A DNA stretch of 41,213 bases from NCBI GenBank assembly GCA_019310385.1, contig JAFDEK010000026.1, forward strand, positions 1 through 41,213, written 5' to 3'. The number at the start of each line of letters is the position of its first letter. The first letter of the stretch is position 1. The notes under the pieces are model-generated. The model was given only the letters and a program-made list of their open reading frames with translations. It was not told where the DNA came from and did not search any database. The translations under genes were made by a program, and so were the position numbers. Source of the stretch: Deltaproteobacteria bacterium (GTDB taxonomy: Bacteria > Myxococcota_A > UBA9160 > UBA4427). Of the stretch, positions 33,368 through 41,213 are shown piece by piece.

Positions 33368-33868
33368 ATGCGCAACATGCCTGCACTTTTCCGCGAGTAC
33401 ATGACGCTGGACCAACGTCGGGCGGGGGCCGAGGGGCTTTCGATTGCGGAGTTCAAGCGCTGGTCCGACCTGAAACGGGTTCTCGGCCGGGAGTTCCAGC
33501 CGGGCGTGCAGGATTCCAAACAAGACCGGCGCGGCTCCGTACGGGTGCCCGTGCGCCTGCGCATGGGCTTCGAGTCCTACGGCGAGATCCGCGAGAGCCT
33601 CATGACCAACCTCTCCCGGGGTGGACTCTTCGTCGCTACCCCGAACCCCCTGCCCATGGGCGCGACTCTGCACCTGCGAATCCGCATCGAGGAGTCGCAG
33701 CAGGAGGTCGAGGTCGAGGGCGAGGTCGCCTCCCTCAACTCCGGGCCGGGTCTGCTCGACGAGGAGCTCGGCATGGGGGTGAGGTTCATTCGTCTCAGCG
33801 ATGCGCAGCAGAAGGCCGTGGACGACCTCTACGAACGCTCCATGCGCAGGGCTCTGGAGTCGAACTGA
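33368..33868 (+). CDS. PilZ-domain protein
   Basis: The 166-residue protein has a C-terminal PilZ domain (about 54-150) with the cyclic-di-GMP binding motifs RRGSVR (Arg55 and Arg59, RxxxR) and NLSRGG (Asn81, Ser83, Gly86). The N-terminal 50 residues are a charged helix of unknown role. It may therefore sense c-di-GMP and affect motility, adhesion or polysaccharide. The next plus-strand genes, 3 kb away, are PilT-like pilus ATPases, which fits but is not proof. The start at 33368 or the ATG three codons later both work. Confidence 0.9.
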   Translation: MRNMPALFREYMTLDQRRAGAEGLSIAEFKRWSDLKRVLGREFQPGVQDSKQDRRGSVRVPVRLRMGFESYGEIRESLMTNLSRGGLFVATPNPLPMGATLHLRIRIEESQQEVEVEGEVASLNSGPGLLDEELGMGVRFIRLSDAQQKAVDDLYERSMRRALESN

Positions 33869-33890
33869 GGGGGGCTCTGCGGCCCGCGCC

Positions 33891-34208
33891 TCAGTCCGCC
33901 GGACGGGCCGGGAGTTCGATGCGGGGATTCTCGGAGTCGGGGCGAAACAGGATGACGGTGTGGCCCACCAGGCCGCAGAGCTCGGCGCCGCCGCGCTCTG
34001 CCAGCGTTGCCGCCATGGCCTTCTTGTCCGTCGGCTGCCGCAGCTTCACCTTCACCAGCTCGTGGTCGCGCAGCGCAACATCGAGGGCGGCAACCACGGC
34101 GGCGCTGATTCCCGCCTCGCCTACGTAGACGACTGGATCGAGGCCGTGGGCGAGCTTGCGCAGGTGTTTGCGCTGAAAGCCGAGCAGGCCGGGGGTCGTC
34201 TCGCTCAT
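33891..34208 (-). CDS. yhbY: YhbY-type CRM-domain RNA-binding protein
   Basis: The 105-residue protein (MSETTPGLLGFQRKHLRKLA onward) is a single CRS1/YhbY domain, with the motif HGLDPVVYVGEAGISAAVV and the segment LVKVKLRQPTDKK that bind RNA in the 50S pre-ribosome. The ATG at 34208 overlaps the znuB stop as ATGA (34205-34208), so it is translationally coupled to the metal transporter operon. A longer overlapping frame that includes the permease is a shadow. Confidence 0.93.
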   Translation of the reverse strand: MSETTPGLLGFQRKHLRKLAHGLDPVVYVGEAGISAAVVAALDVALRDHELVKVKLRQPTDKKAMAATLAERGGAELCGLVGHTVILFRPDSENPRIELPARPAD

Positions 34209-35035
34209 GGGGAGCGTCTCCTTCTCTGGTCGAGCGCTGCGAAGCCCGAAACTCCGGTCAGCACGGCTGCGCCCAGCAGGATGATGGCGGGGCCCGAGGG
34301 TAGATTGTAGCGATAGGACAGGGCGAGGCCGCAGAGGGTCATCGCGAGGCTCGCCGTCACCGACCAGGCGAGCAGGCCGACGAAGCTCTTCGCGATCCGC
34401 AGGGCGAGCAGGGGCGGGATGGTGAGGAGGGCCATCACGAGGATGATGCCCACCACCTGGATGAGCACCACGATGGAGAGGGCGGTGAGCACCAGGAGCC
34501 CGGTGAAGAGCGCGCGCACCGGCAACCCCTGCACGGCCGCGAAGGACTCGTCGAAGGCTACGGCGACGAGCTCCTTGAAGAGCAGTGCCACGATGCCGAG
34601 CACGCACACGTTCAGCGCGAAGGCTACGGCGAGGTCTCGCGACGAGACCGTCAGGATGTCGCCGAAGAGGTAGGACATGAGATCCGGCGCGTAGCCCGGC
34701 GTGAGGCGGATGAAGACGATGCCCAGCGCCATGCCGGCCGACCAGAGCACGCCGATGAGGGCGTCGTGGGAGCGAAAGCGTTCGCTGCCCGCGAGCCCGA
34801 GGGCGAGGGCGCACGCAATGGAGGCCCCCATGGCTCCGGCCAGGGGAGGAAGGCCGAGCAGGTGGGCGAGCCCCAGCCCGCCGAAGGCCGCGTGGCTGAT
34901 GCCGCCGCTCGCAAAGGCGAGGCGCTTGACCACCACGAAGGTTCCGATGACGCCGCAGAGCAGGCTCGCCAGTACACCCGCCGCCACGGCGTTGCGCACG
35001 AACTCGTAGGAGAGGGCCTCGACCAGGGGGCTCAT
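34205..35035 (-). CDS. znuB: Zinc/manganese ABC transporter permease
   Basis: The 276-residue ABC-3 family permease has about eight hydrophobic segments and the typical signature SGGISHAAFGGLGLAHLLGL (48-67) and VQVVGIILVMALLTIPPLLALRIA. It forms the membrane channel for Zn, Mn or a similar ion with the ZnuC ATPase. The start is the ATG at 35035. A longer frame beginning at a GTG (35062) adds nine residues encoded by the tandem repeat. The gap to the znuC stop is 31 bases and consists of that repeat. Confidence 0.93.
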   Translation of the reverse strand: MSPLVEALSYEFVRNAVAAGVLASLLCGVIGTFVVVKRLAFASGGISHAAFGGLGLAHLLGLPPLAGAMGASIACALALGLAGSERFRSHDALIGVLWSAGMALGIVFIRLTPGYAPDLMSYLFGDILTVSSRDLAVAFALNVCVLGIVALLFKELVAVAFDESFAAVQGLPVRALFTGLLVLTALSIVVLIQVVGIILVMALLTIPPLLALRIAKSFVGLLAWSVTASLAMTLCGLALSYRYNLPSGPAIILLGAAVLTGVSGFAALDQRRRRSP

Positions 35036-35080
35036 GGCTGTACACCGCTCATGGCTGTGCACCCGCTCATGGCTGTCGGG
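35030..35080. repeat. Three tandem copies of a start/stop module between znuC and znuB
   Basis: GCTCATGGCTGTACACC (35030-35046), GCTCATGGCTGTGCACCC (35047-35064) and GCTCATGGCTGTCGG (from 35065) are head-to-tail. On the minus strand each carries ACAGCCATGAGC, which includes an ATG. The copy at the znuC end overlaps the znuC stop as ATGA. The copy at 35035 is the znuB start, and the middle ATG is out of frame. Confidence 0.85.
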
Positions 35081-35861
35081 CGCCCCCGCCGCCGGGGGGG
35101 TGCTCGGAGAGGACGCGGTGGGGGTGGCCGTGGGCGATCAGGTCCACGTGGCAGCCGTAGACCTTCTCGAGGCCTTCCGCGACGGCCTCGCCACCGGGGT
35201 GGTAGTAGAGCTGGCGATTCAGGCAGGCGACGTTCTTCACGGCGTCGGGCAGGCTCGAGAGGTCGTGGGTCACGATCACGATGGGGATCGTCTGGTTGAG
35301 CTCGAGGAGCAGGTTGCGCAGCTTCTCCCGGGACTCGGCGTCGATAGAGGCCGTCGGCTCGTCGAGGAAGAGGATCTCGGGCTTGGAGACGAGGGCTCGG
35401 GCGATGAGCACCCGCTGCATCTGCCCTCCCGAGAGCTCCGCGACGGGGGTCGCGCCGAGCTCCCGCAGCTGCAGCTGCTCGAGCGCGGCCTCGGTGGCGA
35501 GGCGGTCCTCCTTGGCGTAGCGGCGCAGAAGCCCCCGGGCGCCCAGGGCGCCCATCATCACGACCTCGCTGACGCGCAGGGGGAAGCCGCGATCGAAGGT
35601 TGCAAACTGCGGCACCCAGCCGAGCTGGCCCCGGTGCGCGCCGATGCGAGTGCGGATCTCTCCCGACCAGGGGCGCAGCAGCCCGAGGAGCAGCTTCATC
35701 AGGGTGGACTTGCCGCCGCCGTTGGGGCCGATGATGGCGAGGAAGTCCTGAGCGTGGATGTCGAGATCGACGTGGTCGATGACGCGCTCGCCGTCGTAGC
35801 CAAAGCAGAGGTCCCGCACCCGGATCACCGGCTCGCCGCCCTGCATCTTCCCCTCAGCCAT
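35067..35861 (-). CDS. znuC: Zinc/manganese ABC transporter ATP-binding protein
   Basis: The 264-residue ATPase carries Walker A IIGPNGGGKSTLMKLLLG (with Lys and Ser), the ABC signature LSGGQMQRVLIARAL, Walker B ILFLDEPTASID and the switch His in VIVTHDLSSL. It pairs with ZnuB for metal uptake. The ATG at 35861 overlaps the znuA stop by eight bases, and the stop joins the ATG-repeat before znuB. The C-terminus VDLIAHGHPHRVL has a small His cluster that might bind metal. Confidence 0.95.
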   Translation of the reverse strand: MAEGKMQGGEPVIRVRDLCFGYDGERVIDHVDLDIHAQDFLAIIGPNGGGKSTLMKLLLGLLRPWSGEIRTRIGAHRGQLGWVPQFATFDRGFPLRVSEVVMMGALGARGLLRRYAKEDRLATEAALEQLQLRELGATPVAELSGGQMQRVLIARALVSKPEILFLDEPTASIDAESREKLRNLLLELNQTIPIVIVTHDLSSLPDAVKNVACLNRQLYYHPGGEAVAEGLEKVYGCHVDLIAHGHPHRVLSEHPPGGGGARQP

Positions 35862-36798
35862 GGCTCCCGCCCCCGCCCGCGAGGGCACCCTGCAGCGCGG
35901 CTGCAACGCGGACCATGTTGTCGAGCCAGTCGCGGGCCAGGGGGTCGAGCTCGACTACGTCGGCGCCGATCTCGCCGGCGATCAGCCTCGCGCGCCGCTG
36001 GGAGAAGCCGCGCTGGACGAAGACCACGCGCAAGCGCGAGGAGCGGGCCCGCTCGATGAGGGGAATCAGCTCGGCGGGGCCGGGCTCTTTCCCCTGAGCC
36101 TCGATGGCGATCTGCACGAGCGCGTACTCCCGGGCGAACCACCCCCACGCGGGGTGCACGACGAGAAAGCTGCGCGCCGCCGGATCCGGGGGAACCGCAG
36201 ACAGCGACTCCCGGATGCCGGAGTCGAGCTCCTCGATCTCCTCGAGGAAGACGCCGAGGTTGGCGCGAAACTCGTCGCCGTGCTCGGGCGCGAGGGCCAC
36301 GAGGCTGCGCCCGATCTCCACCGCGGCCGCCGCAACCGCCGCCGGCGAGAGCCACACATGGGGATCCGTGGCGCGCTCCCTGGGTGCCGGCTCGGCGCCG
36401 TCGAGGGGCTCCATCATGTCGATGACCCGCAGGCTGGGCCGGCCTTCCAGAAGGGGCCGGATGTGGACGCGTTCGAAGACGAAGCCCGGGTGGCCCACCA
36501 GTACGTAGGCCCGGGCCCGATCCAGGCCGGCCCGCTGCCGCGGAGTAGGGGAGTAGGTCTCGGGCGAGGCGCCTGCCGGGATCATGACCTGCACCCGCAC
36601 GTGATCGCCGCCGATGCGCTCCACGAAGTAGGCCTGGGGCGGAACGCTCACCGCCACCTCGACGGGCGTCGCCGGCGGCCTCTCTGGACTCGCGGATCCC
36701 GGACCGCCCAGGAGCACGAGCGCACAGGCGCCCAGCAGTCGGAAAATCCCCAGAGGGGTGGCTGCGCCGGAAGGCTGTGGGTCGAGTCGCGTGTGCAT
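35854..36798 (-). CDS. znuA: Zinc/manganese ABC transporter substrate-binding protein
   Basis: The 314-residue periplasmic TroA/ZnuA-fold protein has an N-terminal hydrophobic segment (IFRLLGACALVLLGGPGSA), so it is exported. Metal-ligand regions are PAGASPETYSPTPRQ, ATDPHVWLSP (His), FLVVHPAWGWFAREY (His) and VVELDPLARDW (Asp). The first ligand position reads Glu (PETY) where zinc-binding relatives usually have His. The His-rich loop of classical ZnuA is absent. The ATG at 36798 lies after AGAAGAAGCG. Substrate assignment (Zn, Mn or other) is therefore uncertain. It heads the operon znuA-znuC-znuB-yhbY. Confidence 0.9.
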   Translation of the reverse strand: MHTRLDPQPSGAATPLGIFRLLGACALVLLGGPGSASPERPPATPVEVAVSVPPQAYFVERIGGDHVRVQVMIPAGASPETYSPTPRQRAGLDRARAYVLVGHPGFVFERVHIRPLLEGRPSLRVIDMMEPLDGAEPAPRERATDPHVWLSPAAVAAAAVEIGRSLVALAPEHGDEFRANLGVFLEEIEELDSGIRESLSAVPPDPAARSFLVVHPAWGWFAREYALVQIAIEAQGKEPGPAELIPLIERARSSRLRVVFVQRGFSQRRARLIAGEIGADVVELDPLARDWLDNMVRVAAALQGALAGGGGSHG

Positions 36799-36884
36799 CG
36801 CTTCTTCTCGAGGCCTCGCTGAGGAGATCGACAGAGTCTTGCGAATCCCTCGGGGGATCAGGCTACCTGGGTGCAGAGCCGAGC

Positions 36885-36957
36885 GGCTCGGGGAAGCCCG
36901 CATCTTATTTCCCCCGAGCCGGCAGCGCCAATTGCACCCCTGCGGCTCGCGGGGTGC
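36885..36957. promoter_or_regulatory. Two strong inverted repeats in the znuA/pilT intergenic region
   Basis: GGCTCGGGG (36885-36893) pairs with CCCCGAGCC (36912-36920), with an 18-base loop. GCACCCC (36934-36940) pairs with GGGGTGC (36951-36957), and inside it GCG and CGC pair around a 3-base loop. Together they would give a structured leader for znuA. On the minus strand, GGGGAA, CCCCGC and CAGGTAGCCTG segments follow in the order of a cobalamin riboswitch, but the match is partial. A metal-regulator operator or attenuator is equally possible. Confidence 0.45.
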
Positions 36958-37014
36958 TCCCCGGATGCGGAGATCCCTCAACGCATTCCCCGGCACTGCC
37001 GATAACGCGGGGCG

Positions 37015-38703
37015 ATGAGTGAAAAACAGACGGTACCCCTGATTGGCCGCATCGCGGTGCAATTGAAGATGATCACCATGGAGCAGCTCCGGGAGGCGAC
37101 CACGCGCCAGGGGCTGGATCCGGACAAGCGCCTCGGCGACATCTTCCTCGAGCTGGGCTTCCTCTCCGAAACCCAGATGCAGAAGATCCAGCAGGTCCAG
37201 CGCGATCTGGTGATCAAGCATCGGGCCAAGCAGGGCTTGAGCGGGCGTACCGTACCGGCCCGCGAGGCTCCCAGCGCCGTAGTCGAGCGCGTGCGCAGTG
37301 GCGTAACGGACAAGCGGGCAGAGCGCGCGGTCCCCCCGGAGCCGCCGAGTCCGGCGGCGACGACTTCACCCGCGCCTGCCGCTTCACCCGCGCCTGCCGC
37401 TTCACCCGCGCCTGCCGCTTCACCCGCGCCTGCCGCTTCACCCGCGCCTGCCGCTTCACCCGCGCCTGCTCCTTCGCCGGTGGCGCCGCCCCAGGCCGCG
37501 CCCGCCACGCCCGCGGCCGAGCCCGTCGTATCGGCTCCGCCCGCGCAGGCTGCCGGCCAGGATCCGGCGGCGTCGGTTCCCGAAGCTGCCCTCGACAAGG
37601 ACGACGACGGCGGCAGCCTCGAGCTCCCTCTGGTCGCGCCCTCCGAAGCAGATCTTCAGCGCCTCCATACCCTGCTGCAGGAGGCCGTGGTGGCGGGTGC
37701 CAGCGACATCCACGTGCACGCCGGCGCGACGCCCAAGCTGCGCGTGAACGGCGAGCTCCAGGAGACCAGAGCAACGCCCCTGGCCGCCGAGGAGGCCGAA
37801 AGTCTCGTGCTCTCGGCCCTGACGCCCGAGCAGCGCGCGGACCTGTCGCGCCACGGCGAGCTCGATCTCTGCTACGACGTCGCCGGCATCGGCCGTTTCC
37901 GCACCAATGTCTACCGCCAGCAGCGCGGCTTCGACGCGGTCTTCCGCTCGATCCCCGCCCACCCGCCGAGCTTCGAGGATCTGAGGCTTCCCAACGTGCT
38001 CGCGAAGCACACCAATTATCATCAGGGGATGGTACTCGTCACCGGGCCGGCCGGCTGCGGGAAGTCGAGCACCATGGCGGCCCTGGTGAACCTCGTCAAC
38101 GAAGAGCGTGAGGAGCACATCCTCACCATCGAGGACCCCATCGAGTACGTCCACAAGTCGAAGCGCTGTCTCGTGAATCAGCGCCATGCCGGACGCCACA
38201 CTGCGAGCTTCGCGCGCGCCCTGCGCGGCGCTCTGCGCGAGGATCCCGACATCATCGTGATTGGCGAGCTGCGCGATCTCGAGACCATCTCCCTGGCGAT
38301 GACGGCGGCGGAGACCGGCCACTTCGTGCTCGCCACCCTGCACACCAACAACGCCGTGCGTACCATCAACCGCATGATCGGCGCCTTCCCCTCGAACCAG
38401 CAGGACCAGGTGCGCACCATGCTCTCGGAGTCCCTGCGCGCGGTGATCTCCCAGCGCCTGGTGGTCGCCAAGGACGGCAGCGGCCGGGTGCCCGCCTTCG
38501 AGCTGCTGGTGGTCAACAAGGCGATCAGCAACCTGGTGCGCGAGCAGAAGACCGTGCAGATCCGCTCGGCGATCCAGACCGGCGGCGCCCGCGGCATGTT
38601 CCTGCTGGAGCAGTCCCTGAACGAGCTCGTGCAGTCCGGCACCATCACCCGGGAAGAGGCGCTGCGGCACGCGGAAGAGAAGAAGCTGATCCAGGGCTCC
38701 TGA
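37015..38703 (+). CDS. PilT/GspE-family ATPase with an N-terminal regulatory domain
   Basis: The 562-residue protein has three parts. Residues 5-68 (LIGRIAVQLKMITMEQLREA) resemble the MshEN/GspE N-terminal domain, which in some proteins binds cyclic-di-GMP. Residues about 110-185 form a Pro/Ala-rich linker. Residues 215-562 form the PilT-type hexameric ATPase with Walker A GPAGCGKSST (344-353), Asp-box ILTIEDPIEYVH, Walker B PDIIVIGELRD and the His box TLHTNNAVRTINRMI. Such motors retract or remodel type IV pili. The start is ATG 37015 after GCGGGGCG. The linker is encoded by 18-bp repeats. A pilT-like gene follows 41 bases on. Confidence 0.92.
   Translation: MSEKQTVPLIGRIAVQLKMITMEQLREATTRQGLDPDKRLGDIFLELGFLSETQMQKIQQVQRDLVIKHRAKQGLSGRTVPAREAPSAVVERVRSGVTDKRAERAVPPEPPSPAATTSPAPAASPAPAASPAPAASPAPAASPAPAASPAPAPSPVAPPQAAPATPAAEPVVSAPPAQAAGQDPAASVPEAALDKDDDGGSLELPLVAPSEADLQRLHTLLQEAVVAGASDIHVHAGATPKLRVNGELQETRATPLAAEEAESLVLSALTPEQRADLSRHGELDLCYDVAGIGRFRTNVYRQQRGFDAVFRSIPAHPPSFEDLRLPNVLAKHTNYHQGMVLVTGPAGCGKSSTMAALVNLVNEEREEHILTIEDPIEYVHKSKRCLVNQRHAGRHTASFARALRGALREDPDIIVIGELRDLETISLAMTAAETGHFVLATLHTNNAVRTINRMIGAFPSNQQDQVRTMLSESLRAVISQRLVVAKDGSGRVPAFELLVVNKAISNLVREQKTVQIRSAIQTGGARGMFLLEQSLNELVQSGTITREEALRHAEEKKLIQGS
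37363..37470 (+). repeat. Six tandem 18-bp repeats encoding the Pro/Ala linker
   Basis: Six adjacent 18-base copies (GCTTCACCCGCGCCTGCC-type) encode six SPAPAA-like hexapeptides. The first begins ACTTC and the last ends CCTGCT, and the internal four are identical. The recent, uniform copies suggest active expansion. The period is a multiple of three, so the frame holds. Confidence 0.93.
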
Positions 38704-38744
38704 GCGCCATTGCGGCCGGAGCGAAGGACGAACGGGAGGAACAC

Positions 38745-39806
<1,062 letters not shown>

Positions 39807-39838
39807 GGCGCCGGGGCTGGGGCTGGGGGAGGAGGAGG

Positions 39839-40630
39839 CTAGACGATGCCCGCGGCCAGGCCGATACCCACGACCAGCAGCAGAATCCCCACCAGCCGGT
39901 GGAGCCCGGCGTAGCTGACCTTGGGGAGCAGGCGCTTTCCCACGAAGGCGCCTGCGAAGGCCGAGAGCGTCGCCACGGCGACCAGCGGCCAGGGAATCTC
40001 CACGCCATTGCCGGCGGCGCTCAACGCCGCGAAGGACCAGCCGTAGACGACGAGGCGTGCCCCATCGACCATCAGCGCCAGCACGGCCTGGGTAGAAGCG
40101 AAGCGCGTGGGCGAGAGACCGAGAGGCGTGAGGAAGACCGCCCGTAGCGCTCCCTGGTGTCCCGAGAGGCCGCCGAAGAAGCCTGATAGGAGGCCGCCGA
40201 CGGGAAGCCAACGCAGCGGCGCGCGCAGGGAGCGCAGGGCCGGCACCAGTTCGAAGAGGGCGAAGCCCAGAATGAGCAGTCCCATGATGAGCTTTGCGGG
40301 GGTGACGTGGGCGCTGCGTCCGAGAAAGGACCAGGTGGCCAGGGGCTCCTGGCTCGAGAGGGTGGTGAGGGCGAGGGCGCCCGCGAAAGAGGCGACGATG
40401 GCGGGCAGGCCGAAGCGCAGGACGACGCCGCGCTCGGCCCCGCCGGCCAGCAGGCCCACCTTGAAGACGTTGTTGGCGGCGTGGACGATGGCCGTGGAGG
40501 CGACCGCGACCTCGACGGGCAGGAAGAGCGCGAAGGCGGGCATGAGCAGGGTCCCGAGGCCAAAGCCCGAGAAGAGCGTCAGCAGGGAGACGCCGCAGGC
40601 GAAGAGTCCGATGGTGATCGCTGCAGTCAT
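39839..40630 (-). CDS. TauE/SafE-family sulfite exporter-like membrane protein
   Basis: The 263-residue protein has about eight hydrophobic spans and the internal duplication of the family. Conserved parts are FSGFGLGTLLMPAFALFLPVEVAVASTAIVHAANNVFK (20-57) and LLSGFFGGLSGHQGALRAVFL. It is a permease for organosulfur or other small anions in the inner membrane. The substrate is not readable. The ATG at 40630 starts MTAAITIGLFACG. It is divergent from the metallophosphoesterase gene. No sulfur-assimilation genes lie beside it, so the exact role is open. Confidence 0.9.
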   Translation of the reverse strand: MTAAITIGLFACGVSLLTLFSGFGLGTLLMPAFALFLPVEVAVASTAIVHAANNVFKVGLLAGGAERGVVLRFGLPAIVASFAGALALTTLSSQEPLATWSFLGRSAHVTPAKLIMGLLILGFALFELVPALRSLRAPLRWLPVGGLLSGFFGGLSGHQGALRAVFLTPLGLSPTRFASTQAVLALMVDGARLVVYGWSFAALSAAGNGVEIPWPLVAVATLSAFAGAFVGKRLLPKVSYAGLHRLVGILLLVVGIGLAAGIV

Positions 40631-40710
40631 GAGAGCTCCGGAGACCGAAGCAACTTAGCAGCTGTCACGCGCCGCTGGGGCTACGCCCCCCTGCGCTAGC
40701 CTGCCGGGTC

Positions 40711-41213
40711 ATGAAGCGCCTGGCCATCGCCGTCCCTCTCCTGCTCGTCGTCCTCTCGATCCTCTCGAGCTTGCACTGGTATCTCGTGAAGCGCCTGGCC
40801 CTGGCGCCCGGTTGGTCGCCGCTGGTAGAGACGGTCTCTCCCTGGTCCTGCAGCCCATTGGCGAGCGCACCCTGCCGGCGCCCTGGTCACGGCTGCTCTC
40901 GTGGCCCGCAACCCTGTGGATGGGCCTCGGCTTCCTCTCGCTCCCCGCCCTCGCGCTCTCCGATCTCCTGCTGTGGGGGGGCGATGCCCTCGCGCTCTGG
41001 GACGGCTCGGCCCTGGCGCTGCAGCGCGGCCGCGCCCTCGCGGTGGCGGGCCTCGTGCTTGGGGCCGGCGCCGTCGGCCTGCGCAACGCGCTGCGCAAAC
41101 CCGAGCTGCTCCGGATCGAGCTGCGCCTGAAGCGTTGGCCCCGGGTTCTCGACGGCTATCGGGTGGTGCAGATCAGCGACATCCACATCGGCCCCATTCT
41201 GGGCCGCGATTTC
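40711..41213 (+). pseudogene. Metallophosphoesterase gene, frameshifted and cut by the window edge
   Basis: The gene opens with MKRLAIAVPLLLVVLSILSS and the pattern LHWYLVKRLALAPGWSPL (membrane segment) in frame 1 from 40711, but that frame becomes nonsense after about 40835. From about 40842 the third frame gives LVLQPIGERTLPAPWSRLL, then LWMGLGFLSLPALALSDLLL and finally GYRVVQISDIHIGPILGRDF at the edge. DxH in QISDIHIG is the metallophosphoesterase metal site. Typical relatives also have about 20 more residues at the junction, so a small deletion with a shift is likely. The palindrome GAGACGGTCTC at 40828-40838 is at the break. A sequencing or assembly error is an alternative. The catalytic part continues outside the window. 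Confidence 0.7.

Noticed and set aside
34205-35045. 384-residue frame joining yhbY to shadow sequence of znuB
   Set aside because: Only the last 105 codons are YhbY; the upstream part is an out-of-frame reading of the permease.

Overview
The window is GC-rich and densely coded on both strands. Several features suggest an uncultured deltaproteobacterial-type lineage (Myxococcota or Desulfobacterota relatives) or a similar Gram-negative bacterium. These are a DUF4388 response regulator, indirect Gln-tRNA charging by GatCAB, a menaquinone gene (menB), PEP-CTERM-type surface proteins, PlsB-type phospholipid synthesis, type IV pilus retraction ATPases and several lipoproteins. The phylum is an inference from gene content; no rRNA or tRNA gene was seen.

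Layout. 1-108: C-terminal tail of a gene cut by the edge. 453-1385: PEP-CTERM protein with a strong UUCG-loop terminator. 1636-6174: membrane-anchored sulfatase-fold enzyme, D-Ala-D-Ala ligase, LarE-type sulfur transferase and a C45-like protein lacking its nucleophile. 6247-7848: DEAD-box helicase. 7918-12269: gatC-gatA-gatB-mtnA, tightly packed. 12305-12336: a palindrome containing a perfect CRP half-site pair, ahead of a REC-DUF4388-J-domain-TPR protein and ilvE. 15398-15508: five tandem 24-bp repeats between convergent ilvE and menB. 16566-19024: two lipoproteins in convergent orientation with a 13-bp tandem repeat between them, and a small membrane protein. 19091-22109: LysR regulator divergent from a glutathionyl-hydroquinone reductase, then a double VOC protein. 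22192-24225: large polytopic GT-C-like membrane protein.

24269-32425 (minus strand) is the most coherent system. It reads, in transcription order, acyl-CoA ligase, PlsB, WS/DGAT, a HAD-PlsC fusion and GpsA. Together these could take dihydroxyacetone phosphate and free fatty acids through glycerol-3-phosphate, lysophosphatidate and phosphatidate to triacylglycerol or wax ester. The HAD domain might fill the otherwise missing phosphatase step. Immediately upstream lie the wreck of a divergent LysR regulator and a 47-codon gene for a Trp/Gly micropeptide with a sorting-signal-like tail, preceded by three 16-bp repeats.

33368-41213: PilZ protein; minus-strand operon znuA-znuC-znuB-yhbY with a structured leader; two PilT-like ATPases; a TauE/SafE exporter; and a metallophosphoesterase that is frameshifted and runs off the edge. 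A recurring theme is perfect short tandem repeats (9 to 24 bp) at gene boundaries and inside linkers, in at least eight places.
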